From an uncultured Candidatus Saccharibacteria bacterium (GTDB lineage Bacteria > Patescibacteriota > Saccharimonadia > Saccharimonadales > Saccharimonadaceae), in assembly GCA_947087275.1 (NCBI GenBank), contig CAMUBZ010000009.1:1-41817 (forward strand): DNA of 41,817 bases. Direction: 5' to 3'. The translations under genes and the position numbers were made by a program. Positions 16,317-23,776 of this stretch are shown in pieces (position 1 is the stretch's first letter; each line of letters opens with the position of its first letter). A model generated the notes under the pieces. The model worked only from the letters and a program-made list of their open reading frames with translations, was not told where the DNA came from and did no database searches.

Positions 16317-17337
16317 AGTCTTCCTCGGTATGTCTGGCGGCGTCGACTCTTCCGTTTCCGCCATCCTCCTAAAAGAACAGGGTTACGACGTCACTGGCAT
16401 CTACATGAAAAACTGGTCCAAAGACCTCCCCGGCATGAAATGCCCCTGGGCCGAAGACCTTGCCGACGCCAAGCGTGTTGCTGTGGGGCTCGATCTCGAC
16501 TTTGAAGTTTGGGATTTTGAGGCCGATTACAAACGGAAAGTCGTGGACTACATGTTGGATGAATTCCAAAAAGGCCACACCCCAAACCCCGACATCATGT
16601 GCAATGAAGAGATTAAGTTTAAACTCTTTTACGAACGTGCTATGGAATGTGGTGCTGACTTTATTGCCACCGGTCACTATGCTCGTGCCGATGGGCAAAA
16701 TCTGCTCCGTGCTGTCGACGAGAACAAAGATCAAACCTATTTTCTCTATCGCATGAGTAATGAAGCCACGGCCAAAACGATTTTTCCAGTTGGCGGTATG
16801 ACCAAGCCAGAAGTCAAAGCGCTCGCCACCACAAAAGGTCTCGACGTTGCCACCAAAAAGGAATCCATGGGGGTCTGCTTTGTGGGTGAGGTTGGTATGA
16901 AAGATTTTCTCCACGAATACCTCGATACCAAGCCAGGAGAAATTCGCGAACTTGAGTCGGATCGGGTCCTCGGCTATCATGACGGCGCTTTTCTTTATAC
17001 GATTGGCCAGCGTCATGGGCTCTATCTGGGCGGTGGTCTACCATATTACGTCGTCAAGAAAGACCTTGCTCAAAATCTCGTTTATGTTTCCCGCAATTTG
17101 AATGATGCCAATCTCTGGGCTCATGAACTTAAATTAGAAAACCTCCATCTGCGTACGGATCTGCCAGCCGATGGCCAAATTCAAGTGCGCTTGCGCCACC
17201 GGGCACCGTTAGTGTCAGCCCAGCTCAAAGATGATGTCCTAATTTTTGCGAGCCCTATCAAGCGCCCAGCTGCCGGCCAGTCTGCCGTGTTTTACGCTGG
17301 CGAGATTTGCCTAGGTGGTGGCATTATCACCGAATAA
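16309..17337 (+). CDS. mnmA: tRNA 2-thiouridine(34) synthase MnmA
   Basis: This 342-aa protein starts at ATG 16309 (MPKVFLGMSGGVDSS), with GGAG 8 nt upstream and an 8-nt overlap with the desulfurase gene. The ATP-pyrophosphatase P-loop is SGGVDSS. The two catalytic cysteines lie in IMCNEEIKF (about Cys 101) and GVCFVGE (about Cys 198). The tRNA-binding motif GHYAR and the beta-barrel C-terminus (GQRHGLYLGG) are present. It thiolates U34 of tRNA-Lys, Glu and Gln. Length is slightly shorter than the E. coli enzyme but normal for the family. No palindromic insert is present inside it. Confidence 0.97.
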   Translation: MPKVFLGMSGGVDSSVSAILLKEQGYDVTGIYMKNWSKDLPGMKCPWAEDLADAKRVAVGLDLDFEVWDFEADYKRKVVDYMLDEFQKGHTPNPDIMCNEEIKFKLFYERAMECGADFIATGHYARADGQNLLRAVDENKDQTYFLYRMSNEATAKTIFPVGGMTKPEVKALATTKGLDVATKKESMGVCFVGEVGMKDFLHEYLDTKPGEIRELESDRVLGYHDGAFLYTIGQRHGLYLGGGLPYYVVKKDLAQNLVYVSRNLNDANLWAHELKLENLHLRTDLPADGQIQVRLRHRAPLVSAQLKDDVLIFASPIKRPAAGQSAVFYAGEICLGGGIITE

Positions 17338-17618
17338 CTATGCTAGAATAAAACCTGTGGATACAATTCCATGGGACCTCAAGGCAGCCTGAGTTCACTC
17401 CTCCGCTCGCCCGCAGCTCTCTGTCAAAGATCGTGAAGCGCCCCTCTTCAATTACTAAGAGAATTCAGAGGCTTGCTACGTTTGGGCTACGGCCCAAATT
17501 ATCCAAGGTCGCTTCTTTCAATGGCCTATTCTTAACCTGTGCTCGTATTCCAGGTCCTTCTGCGAGTTGGGTGGGTATTGATAACTACGACATATTTCCG
17601 AGGCGATGCCGGATTTTC
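17338..17618 (+). other. Non-coding stretch before lectin cassette 2
   Basis: This holds a -10-like TAGAAT (17344-17349) soon after mnmA, a small TTGGGC/GCCCAA hairpin near 17486-17501, and no credible gene. A frame from GTG 17433 runs into the cassette, but its first 60 residues look unlike a lectin or a secreted protein. The transcript, if any, would lead into the cassette as a non-coding RNA. Confidence 0.4.
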
Positions 17619-17807
17619 GTGCGCAGCGGGTATGTCAACTTACCTAATACTGCTGGTACTTTGAGGAACGCTGGCATCAACGGCAACTGGTGGTCGTCGC
17701 GCGGTGATGCCGCTACCAATGCGTACAACCTCAACTTTAATGCTACTGGCGTCAACCCGTCGAACGGCCCGAATAACCGTTGGCATGGTTTCCCCCTCCG
17801 CTGCCTT
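17619..17807 (+). repeat. Lectin-like cassette 2, AAY-rich (template-like)
   Basis: The plus strand carries the same VRSG start block (17619-17630) and GFPLRCL end block (17787-17807) as the minus-strand cassettes, with WWSSRGDAATNAYNLNF between. Twelve asparagine codons (AAC/AAT) fall mostly at the positions where the other copies differ. In diversity-generating retroelements the template repeat is AAY-rich because its adenines are randomised in the variable copy. Unlike copies 1, 3 and 4 it lacks the 3' STVLGM-stop block and a flanking hairpin. That also fits a template whose end differs from the target's. A direct parent-offspring relation to cassette 3 is unlikely, since many non-adenine bases differ. 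Confidence 0.6.
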
Positions 17808-17856
17808 TATCTCGCCGCGGGGGTGCCGATCTTTGAATGCCTCATCTATTATATGC

Positions 17857-17862
17857 TATAAT
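17857..17862 (+). promoter_or_regulatory. -10 box of alaS
   Basis: TATAAT preceded by TATGC ends 7 nt before the alaS ATG at 17870; leaderless start predicted. Confidence 0.6.
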
Positions 17863-17869
17863 ATACCCT

Positions 17870-19840
17870 ATGAACGCAAACGAAATCCGCCAAAAATTTT
17901 TAGATTTTCAAGTTAAGCACGGGCACAAAGTTATCCCACCAGCCCCACTGGTACTCGAGAATGACCCCACAACTCTTTTCACTGGTTCTGGTATGCAGCC
18001 ACTTTTGCCGTATCTGCTTGGCCAGCCACACCCTGAGGGTACCCGGCTCACTGATAGCCAGCCCTCCATGCGTTTGCAGGATATCGAAGATGTTGGCGAC
18101 CCACGTCACACCACCGTTTTTGAAATGCTCGGCAACTGGTCGCTTGGCGATTATTTCAAAAAAGAGCAGATTGAGAATTATTTTGAATTTCTCACTCAAG
18201 AAATCGGTCTTGACCCCGAGCGGATTTATGTCACTTGCTTTATTGGCAACGAAAAATACGGCATTCCCAAAGATACCGAAGCGGCAGAAATTTGGCAAGA
18301 AGTCTTCCAAAAAGCCGGCGTCGAAGCCAAAATCGCTGAAATTGGCTCAGCGGCCAACGGCGACCAGCGGGGAATCAAACCTGGGGAGCGGATTTTCTTC
18401 TATGATGACAAAGAAAACTGGTGGAGCCGTGGCGGCGGTATCGAGACTACTCCTCTGGGTGACCCTTGTGGCCCCGATTCCGAAGTGTTCTATGATTTTG
18501 GTGAAGACAAGCAGGATGTAGCTAAGTATGGCCAGGCTCATCCGGCTAGCGACGGCGCCCGCTTTATGGAAATTGGCAATCAAGTCTTTATGCAATACAA
18601 GCGCAACGAGGATGGTACTTTCTCCGAACTTGAGCACAAGAACGTCGACTTTGGCGGCGGTTTGGAACGTCTGGCGGCGGCCTCGATTGGTAGTTTTGAC
18701 GTCTTCAAGATTTCTTTGATGGCGCCAATTATCGCCAAACTTGAAGAAATTTCCCACAAAAATTATGACAACAATACCGACGAAATGCGCATTATTGCTG
18801 ATCACTTGCGCGGCGCTTACCTCTTGGCAGCGCAAGGACTCGTTCCGTCCAACAAGGCGCAGGGTTATGCCCTCAGGCGTTTGGTGCGTCGTGCCGTACT
18901 CAAGGCGCTTGATCTTGGCATTGGCCAGGAATTCCTCGCGCAGATTGTCCCAGTGATTGCTGAGAATTACACCGAACTTTCGGATGATATTTTGCCTAAT
19001 CGTGCTGGCGTGCTTGATGTGCTCACCAAAGAAGAGGCAGCTTTTCGTAAGACTATCAACAAAGGCGTCAAAGAATTGCAAAAAATCGCCCAGACTGATG
19101 ATATTATTGACGGTCAAGAATTGTTTAAGTTGCAAGATACTTATGGCTTCCCGTTGGAACTCAGTGTAGAAGAAGTCTACAAAATTGGACTCAAACTCTC
19201 CGAGAACTACCAAGATGAGTTTGCAGCAGCCTTGAATGAGCAACGTGAACGCAGCAAAACTGCGTCTAAGGGCATGTTCAAGGGTGGCCTTTCCGACACA
19301 AGTGACCAAACCGTCAAATATCACACCGCTTGCCATCTCTTGCTTGCGGCCTTGCAACAAGAAGTCGACCCAAGCATCGGGCAAAAGGGCAGCAATCTCA
19401 CTCCTGAGCGCTTGCGGTTTGACTTTAATATCGATCACAAGTTGACACCCGAAGAACTCGCTAGGATAGAGGCTCGTGTAAATGACTGGATTCAGCAAGA
19501 TTTGCCAGTGGTTTTTGCCGAATATGATAAGGATTACGCTTTTGACACCTTGCACGCTCATGGCTCATTCCGCGACCGTTATCCGGATAGGGTAACCGTG
19601 TATCTGATTGGAGGCACAGGTGTGGCTCCGGAGGAGCGACTAAGCCAGCCAGGGCTGAGCCAGGGCGATTCTTCAGATGAGCCCGGCTCACCCGTCGCGA
19701 CGCAGGAGCCAACCTGGGTCTCTAAGGAAATTTGCGGTGGTCCGCATGTTACACACACTGGTGAACTCGGCAAATTCAAGATTACCAAAGAAGAATCTTC
19801 CAGCGCCGGCGTTCGCCGCATCAAGGCAGTGTTGGAATAA
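17870..19840 (+). CDS. alaS: Alanyl-tRNA synthetase, short form
   Basis: This 656-aa protein starts at ATG 17870 (MNANEIRQKFLDF), not at an ATG 33 nt upstream that would precede the -10 box. The class II catalytic core (about 1-260: FTGSGMQPL, DVGDPRHTT, FEMLGNWS, FGGGLERL) is present. The tRNA-recognition helices and the editing (SAD) domain ending ICGGPHVTHTGELG also follow. The protein stops there, so the DHHA1/C-Ala region of full-length AlaRS (about 870 aa) is absent; short AlaRS forms are known in reduced genomes. An insertion of about 36 residues (about 581-617, with SSDEPGSPVATQEP) in the editing domain comes from a palindromic element just before the Zn-binding CGGPH motif. Confidence 0.95.
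   Translation: MNANEIRQKFLDFQVKHGHKVIPPAPLVLENDPTTLFTGSGMQPLLPYLLGQPHPEGTRLTDSQPSMRLQDIEDVGDPRHTTVFEMLGNWSLGDYFKKEQIENYFEFLTQEIGLDPERIYVTCFIGNEKYGIPKDTEAAEIWQEVFQKAGVEAKIAEIGSAANGDQRGIKPGERIFFYDDKENWWSRGGGIETTPLGDPCGPDSEVFYDFGEDKQDVAKYGQAHPASDGARFMEIGNQVFMQYKRNEDGTFSELEHKNVDFGGGLERLAAASIGSFDVFKISLMAPIIAKLEEISHKNYDNNTDEMRIIADHLRGAYLLAAQGLVPSNKAQGYALRRLVRRAVLKALDLGIGQEFLAQIVPVIAENYTELSDDILPNRAGVLDVLTKEEAAFRKTINKGVKELQKIAQTDDIIDGQELFKLQDTYGFPLELSVEEVYKIGLKLSENYQDEFAAALNEQRERSKTASKGMFKGGLSDTSDQTVKYHTACHLLLAALQQEVDPSIGQKGSNLTPERLRFDFNIDHKLTPEELARIEARVNDWIQQDLPVVFAEYDKDYAFDTLHAHGSFRDRYPDRVTVYLIGGTGVAPEERLSQPGLSQGDSSDEPGSPVATQEPTWVSKEICGGPHVTHTGELGKFKITKEESSSAGVRRIKAVLE
19611..19720 (+). repeat. In-frame palindromic element in alaS
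   Basis: The outer arms CAGGTGTGGCTCC (19617-19629) and GGAGCCAACCTG (19705-19716) pair. The inner stem TGAGCCAGGGC (19656-19666) pairs with GCCCGGCTCA (19681-19690) around a loop holding GATTCTTCAGATGA. The same GATTCTT-AGATGAG string occurs in the uvrD element. The frame stays open, adding about 36 residues. Confidence 0.75.
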
Positions 19841-19845
19841 AATTT

Positions 19846-19876
19846 AAGCCCCCTGTCCTTGCGAGCGAGGGGGCTT
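19846..19876 (+). terminator. Hairpin after alaS
   Basis: A 9-bp stem AAGCCCCCT/AGGGGGCTT sits 6 nt after the alaS stop. The T-run is poor (GCTTCC), but the convergent gene ends at 19905, so it may serve both directions. Confidence 0.6.
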
Positions 19877-19904
19877 GCTTCCAAAGACAATCAGTAATGT
19901 GGCA

Positions 19905-20303
19905 CTACATGCAGTAGCCGTAATCATAGTCCGCGTAGTGTTCGTCGTAATAACGCTGATCCGCCTCGTCGGCGAAGCGTTTGGCAACTTGACATACATG
20001 TTCAAACTTACGTAAATCAGCTTCCCGCCACAGGCAGAATTCAAACACCAATTCGGGACCATCGTAGTCTTCGTTGCCGTCTATATATGCATACGGATGG
20101 TCTTTATCGTCATTGCATGCATAGGACTGGAGGCCACATTCATTAAATACTCTCCCGGTATCTTGGGCAAAGTAAATATGCAATGCTCCATCCTTACAGA
20201 CGTGCGATGCCCAACCAAGTTTGAGGGCGTCCCACCGAAATTCTGTGTCGTGCAACCATTTTCCACGGTCTAAACGTTTTTTGCCATTGTTGCTCATGTT
20301 CAT
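19905..20303 (-). CDS. Hypothetical acidic protein (island)
   Basis: This 132-aa protein has a GGGAGGG ribosome site about 8 nt before the ATG. It has no signal peptide or membrane helix. It is rich in D/Y/H/C, and the C-terminus is strikingly acidic-aromatic (YYDEHYADYDYGYCM). The core has FRWDALKLGWASHVC and ELVFEFCLWREADL strands, suggesting a small alpha/beta fold. I do not recognise it. It has a consensus promoter at 20491-20463 and a leader of about 150 nt with competing hairpins, an investment that suggests regulated expression. The promoter and first leader bases match those of the gene at 24484, so the two may be co-regulated. Confidence 0.65.
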   Translation of the reverse strand: MNMSNNGKKRLDRGKWLHDTEFRWDALKLGWASHVCKDGALHIYFAQDTGRVFNECGLQSYACNDDKDHPYAYIDGNEDYDGPELVFEFCLWREADLRKFEHVCQVAKRFADEADQRYYDEHYADYDYGYCM

Positions 20304-20456
20304 ATAAAATCCCTCCCATTTTTCATGTATTGTTATGAGCTGTTTGACATTACTCTATGAGCAATGTCAACATCCACCATCTAATGCATGGATGTTGATT
20401 TTTGCTCATAGTTGAATCTTTGAATTCATAATTTTCGTAACCCTAATATAGGTTAT
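20304..20456 (-). promoter_or_regulatory. Structured leader of gene 20303-19905
   Basis: One fold pairs 20357-20363 with 20403-20409 and 20367-20376 with 20389-20398 (17 bp in two blocks). A second hairpin pairs 20345-20351 (TGACATT) with 20363-20369 (AATGTCA) and uses bases of the first, so the two exclude each other. This is the layout of a switching leader; no known riboswitch class is recognised. Confidence 0.5.
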
Positions 20457-20462
20457 AACTCC

Positions 20463-20491
20463 ATTGTAGCACAGATTATACTTTTTGTCAA
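20463..20491 (-). promoter_or_regulatory. Consensus promoter of gene 20303-19905
   Basis: On the minus strand TTGACA (20491-20486), a 17-nt spacer and TACAAT (20468-20463) with TGTGC extension, followed by GGAGTTATA as at 24661. Confidence 0.8.
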
Positions 20492-20617
20492 TACTATTTA
20501 TGCTATTTTTGTATTTTAGCAATAATATTTGATAGTTTTATAACTGATTGTTGAGACTTTATTTCATCATCCCACTCCTACATATACACACCTGCGGTGT
20601 GATATGGTGTCGTCTCG

Positions 20618-20653
20618 AAAGTAAAAGAACAAGTGAACTTGTTCTTTTACTTT
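20618..20653. repeat. Perfect 17-bp inverted repeat next to lectin cassette 3
   Basis: Arms 20618-20634 and 20637-20653 are perfect complements around the 2-nt loop GA. The repeat ends 9 nt from the cassette's stop codon. The same arms recur at 25720-25755 with loop TC. Together with the preceding GTCGTCTCG it forms a 50-bp dispersed repeat. Confidence 0.9.
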
Positions 20654-20662
20654 ACTCATCTC

Positions 20663-20875
20663 CTACATACCTAATACAGTACTAAGGCAGCGGAGGGGGA
20701 AACCATGGTAACGGGCACTCGGACCCCGCGACGGGATGACATCAGTACTATTAAACCATAAGTCATAGATATGGTTAGCATCAGAATAGGTTCGAGATGA
20801 CCACCAAAGGCTTTCTACACCAGCGCCACCGAAAGTGCCGGTAGTGACAAGTAAATGGAAGTACCCGCTGCGCAC
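20663..20875 (-). pseudogene. Lectin-like C-terminal cassette 3 (5'-truncated)
   Basis: The minus strand encodes VRSGYFHLL, then WWSSRTYSDAN and a final GFPLRCLSTVLGM-stop. The start block (20875-20864) and the 44-bp end block (20661-20704) equal those of cassettes 1 and 4. Nothing homologous lies upstream of VRSG and there is no signal peptide. The nearest upstream DNA is an unrelated AT-rich stretch. Compared with cassette 2, differences cluster at its AAY codons but also include silent changes, so long divergence or a different template must be assumed. Confidence 0.7.
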
Positions 20876-20938
20876 GAATTTACAAAAACATCACACTTGT
20901 GCTTGCTAAATTTTTTGTTTTTACTATATACTCCTCGC

Positions 20939-21275
20939 AGAGCCTAACTTCTGCCGGCATTAATGCCTAAGAAAAGGTTTGTGCATTCGAGTATGGGTAG
21001 GGTGGTGGAGTTGTTTTGGAAGTGTGGAGGATTCTGCGGGATAGTAATATCAAAACATAAACATGGAGATAATCTCATGCGGAAACTAAACAAAATCCTT
21101 TCTTTGTTATACAAACTGCGTAACCGTTCACAGCCAAAGACCGAGACTAAAGTTAAAGTCGATGTACAACAAAAAATTACCGTCATTGTCGTGAATAACG
21201 ATAACTGACGGTAACTCATCCTAATTCAATGATACCCTACTCATAACGGTTATGTCAAGCCTGAAGTTAGGCTCT
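20939..21275 (+). other. Element bounded by 13-bp inverted repeats, holding a small ORF
   Basis: AGAGCCTAACTTC (20939-20951) and its exact complement (21263-21275) bound about 337 bp. Inside are a 12-bp palindrome (20956-20967), a G-rich tract (about 20993-21030), the 43-aa frame at 21077-21208, and a 9-bp stem 21177-21185/21206-21214 that covers the frame's stop. A -10-like TATACT (20926-20931) would start transcription at the left repeat. It could be a structured RNA closed by its ends or a small non-autonomous mobile element. Confidence 0.45.
21077..21208 (+). CDS. Small basic protein (43 aa)
   Basis: ATG 21077 has GGAGAT 6 nt upstream. The peptide starts MRKLNKILSLLYKLRNR, an amphipathic cationic helix, and ends in a V/I-rich strand (KITVIVVNNDN). 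The TGA stop lies within the right arm of a strong hairpin. It could be a small regulator, a toxin-like peptide or a leader peptide. It is the only coding candidate inside the inverted-repeat element, and no relative is recognised. Confidence 0.45.
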   Translation: MRKLNKILSLLYKLRNRSQPKTETKVKVDVQQKITVIVVNNDN

Positions 21276-21286
21276 AAGACAGATTA

Positions 21287-21315
21287 TTGACAAAATGTGT
21301 ATTCTGTGATAAGAT
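21287..21315 (+). promoter_or_regulatory. Promoter of the GIN-domain gene
   Basis: TTGACA (21287-21292), a 17-nt spacer and TAAGAT (21310-21315), giving a leader of about 240 nt. Confidence 0.7.
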
Positions 21316-21318
21316 AAA

Positions 21319-21508
21319 TACGTAGCATTACAGAATGTTACGTAAGTTAGGTAATCAATTCAACAAACAGTTTTACCTGTACAGGTATTTTTATGTCGGT
21401 TTAGACATAAAAATACTCAAAAATAAATGCCTAGGCACATTAAAATGCAATTCTGGCAAATTTCGCCCTGAGCGTTCATTATCTCAGTGGGCATTCAGGG
21501 CGAAATTT
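21319..21508 (+). promoter_or_regulatory. Highly structured leader of the GIN-domain gene
   Basis: Three hairpins and a palindrome lie in a row. First is TACGTAGCAT/ATGTTACGTA (21319-21328/21335-21344). Next is the 12-bp palindrome ACCTGTACAGGT (21375-21386), followed by a 13-bp stem 21385-21397/21404-21416 with loop GGTTTA. Last is a 14-bp stem 21458-21471/21495-21508 with a 23-nt loop. No U-run follows the last stem, so it is not a typical terminator. Control of translation or RNA stability is more likely. Confidence 0.6.
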
Positions 21509-21560
21509 TCACTTTCCGCCCGTACATCCATCAAAAATCAATCAAAGGAGGAATTTTATT

Positions 21561-22343
21561 ATGTCACGACTTATTATTAATGGGCAGGAAGTAGATCTGG
21601 AGAAGGTCGCAAAAGAAACCAAAGGTAAATCCGGAAGCACCGCGGCTAAAGAACGTCATGAAACTTTTACGGGCGATGTCTTGGAACTTTCTAATTTGTA
21701 TGCCGATATTGACATCCAGCCCACTATGAGCAGTAAAATCGTAGTTACTGTGACGGGAACGGAAGATTTTGTAGATAAACTCATGATGTCACAAAATGAT
21801 GACACGGTTTTTATCTCTGGCAGCAAAATTAGCAGGAGCGTAACAGTGACTAACAGCAGTGTTGTATGCGTTTCTGGCAACGATGTCATCATTAACACCG
21901 ATAATGGCAATCACATAAAGCCATCGCTCAAAATCACAGCACCCATCTATACCGAAGTACGGATTTCTGGTGCTGCTGGCGATATAACGATTGGCAACTT
22001 GCAGGGTGATGTGGATTTGGGCTTGTTTGCCCAGAGCACTGTACGAATTGCCGGTGTGCGCCATCTTGGTCTGAAATTATCCGGCCAAGGAGATATTGTT
22101 GTCGAAGAAATTACCGGTAGCGCCATTATGGATATCTCTGGTCACAACAATGTTAAATTGCTCCGTGGTTATGTCGAGATGCTTAACATTGATGCCTCCG
22201 GCATGGGTAAGGTTGATGCGCAAATTACTGCTAAATGTGCGCGAATTGACGCCTCTGGAATGTGTGATATTCGCGTCAAGGAAGTGACCGGGCGTTGTCG
22301 TGAGCATCATAGTGGTATGAGTCATATTGCAATTGGTGAGTAG
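21561..22343 (+). CDS. GIN-domain (DUF2807-like) beta-helix protein
   Basis: This 260-aa protein starts at ATG 21561 after a strong AAAGGAGG site. From about residue 40 it is built of short alternating strands such as VTVTGTEDFV, LKITAPIYTEVRISGAAGD, LKLSGQGDIVVEEITG and LNIDASGMGKVDAQI. This G/S/D-turn pattern is that of the putative auto-transporter adhesin head GIN domain (PF10988), a right-handed beta-helix. GIN-domain proteins are normally secreted, yet no signal peptide or lipobox is present here; the N-terminus is MSRLIINGQEVDLEKVAKET. It may therefore act in the cytoplasm. The gene has its own promoter and an unusually folded leader, and shares a terminator with the convergent MFS gene. 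Confidence 0.8.
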   Translation: MSRLIINGQEVDLEKVAKETKGKSGSTAAKERHETFTGDVLELSNLYADIDIQPTMSSKIVVTVTGTEDFVDKLMMSQNDDTVFISGSKISRSVTVTNSSVVCVSGNDVIINTDNGNHIKPSLKITAPIYTEVRISGAAGDITIGNLQGDVDLGLFAQSTVRIAGVRHLGLKLSGQGDIVVEEITGSAIMDISGHNNVKLLRGYVEMLNIDASGMGKVDAQITAKCARIDASGMCDIRVKEVTGRCREHHSGMSHIAIGE

Positions 22344-22365
22344 TTCCAGAATTGAAATACTTATA

Positions 22366-22396
22366 AAATACCGCCGACTTTGTGTTGACGGTATTT
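22366..22396. terminator. Bidirectional terminator between GIN gene and MFS gene
   Basis: AAATACCG/CGGTATTT stem (22366-22373/22389-22396), extended by weaker inner pairs, with T-rich tails on both strands. Confidence 0.8.
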
Positions 22397-23641
22397 TTAC
22401 TCCGCTATCCTCTCATCATAGCGCATACGCGAAGCCGAATGGCGAACACTGCGACGACGTCGGCGCAGATGCACCAGATAGAACGCCACGCCAATTTGCA
22501 CTGCCGTAATCACTGCTGAGGCACCTAGGATAAAACCTACACCCAGGCCATAAGTTGCGCCGCATAGTATCATCCCGGCCGCCTCGCCCAAAATACTCAT
22601 GGTATATTTTACTGTGCTATAGCTTAGTTGGTGCCGGTTATCCACCAAGTTGATATAACATCCGTCCGTCACGTCCTCGTAGGCCGTGGAAATCAAAATC
22701 GACCAGGTAATTGCCAACATCGACACAAACGGGTCGTCTGCCACGATTGCAATTACGTACGCTAGCAAGCGAATACCAAACTTGAGTGTCAAAGTCAGAT
22801 AATCATTCTTAGGCGTAAAATATTTGAGTGCCAACACCCCGACCACGTCCGACAGTAGCCCCACAATTAGGAGATAATTAGTTGCTGTGCCAGCCGAAAA
22901 ATTAAGATAATTCGTCAAAATCAACATTTTGAGCCCCAGCGCCGCCGCAAAAGACATTGCAGCCAGAAATGCATACACCATATAAAACTTTTGCAACTTG
23001 CTCTTCATCACATACTTTAGGATAGAATCGCCTCGCGGCGGCTCTTTTTCGGTGGCCTTGACCTTGAAACTCGACATCGTCACAATCGCCAACGTCAAGA
23101 AAATCACCGAAATCACCAAACAGGCATTGTAATCTATCAGACTGCCAAATAAAGTCTGCCCCAGCACGATACCACCCACCAATACCCCAATGTCGCGGAA
23201 CCAATACTCCACCAACTTGCGTTTGCTATAAATTTCATTATTCTTAATCACTGTCGTAATCAGCGGATAGACGCTGGCAATAATCAAATAACTCGTGATG
23301 ACGTCAATCGCCGTACACGCGCTCATAAGCCAAAAGCTGTTTGTAGCATCTAGCCCGCGCAAAATCAGCAGATCTACCAATTTTACCGCTAATGTAGCTG
23401 TCATAAAACCCTTGAGATGGCGCATTTTGAGTCGATAGCCCACAAAAATCACACCTACCACGCTCAGCACTAGGCCTACACTCGTCACCATGCTGACATC
23501 GGTGGCCGAAAACCCGTTATCTTGTAGCCACAGTTGCCGAAAATTCTCCCATAGCCCCACCGACGTGCTAAAAAACGCCAACATCGCCAAAATCTTGCGT
23601 TCAATTTTGGCTTTTTTGGACAGGCTACGGCGTTTTTTCAT
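22397..23641 (-). CDS. MFS-type membrane transporter
   Basis: I take the ATG at 23641 (MKKRRSLSKKAK), giving 414 aa; longer in-frame extensions run into the -10 region (TGCTAAAAT near 23692-23684). The protein has about twelve hydrophobic segments in two sets of six, with a basic loop between halves (about residues 200-215, KVKATEKEPPRGD) as in the major facilitator superfamily. Segment one contains GLWENFRQLWLQDNGFS. The second half includes SILISTAYEDVTDGCYINLV, an unusual charged stretch between membrane helices. The C-terminal tail is very basic (HLRRRRRSVRHSASRMR). The substrate cannot be predicted. It may be an exporter or nutrient importer of the accessory island. Confidence 0.85.
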   Translation of the reverse strand: MKKRRSLSKKAKIERKILAMLAFFSTSVGLWENFRQLWLQDNGFSATDVSMVTSVGLVLSVVGVIFVGYRLKMRHLKGFMTATLAVKLVDLLILRGLDATNSFWLMSACTAIDVITSYLIIASVYPLITTVIKNNEIYSKRKLVEYWFRDIGVLVGGIVLGQTLFGSLIDYNACLVISVIFLTLAIVTMSSFKVKATEKEPPRGDSILKYVMKSKLQKFYMVYAFLAAMSFAAALGLKMLILTNYLNFSAGTATNYLLIVGLLSDVVGVLALKYFTPKNDYLTLTLKFGIRLLAYVIAIVADDPFVSMLAITWSILISTAYEDVTDGCYINLVDNRHQLSYSTVKYTMSILGEAAGMILCGATYGLGVGFILGASAVITAVQIGVAFYLVHLRRRRRSVRHSASRMRYDERIAE

Positions 23642-23731
23642 TTTCTGCAAAATAATTGTTTGTTTTGAATGACCTTTTGCAACCATTTTAGCATAAAAAC
23701 TATATTTGTGGCAGATTTTGACACGAAAATA

Positions 23732-23765
23732 CCCCGATTCGCCGCCCAAAGGCTTTGAATCAGGG
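23732..23765 (-). terminator. Terminator of gene 24484-23777
   Basis: On the minus strand CCCTGATTC pairs with GAATCGGGG and is followed by TATTTT, 12 nt after the stop codon. Confidence 0.75.
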
Positions 23766-23776
23766 CTTTCGCCTAC

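Noticed and set aside
17433-17861. Open frame of 142 aa through cassette 2
   Set aside because: Only the part from VRSG to GFPLRCL resembles a protein domain; the first 60 residues and the tail look like translated non-coding DNA, and the frame overlaps the alaS promoter.
19461-19890. Minus-strand frames across the end of alaS
   Set aside because: They mirror the GC-rich palindromic insert and have no ribosome site.
17619-20875. Cassette 2 as the direct template of cassette 3
   Set aside because: Codon-by-codon comparison shows many changes at C, G and T, including silent ones, which adenine mutagenesis alone cannot produce.
20963-21076. Longer 81-aa version of the small protein
   Set aside because: Its first half runs through the palindrome and G-rich tract and has no ribosome site; the internal ATG at 21077 has GGAG.
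21335-21580. 81-aa frame before the GIN-domain gene
   Set aside because: It covers a row of perfect hairpins and overlaps the next gene's ribosome site; it is better explained as leader RNA.
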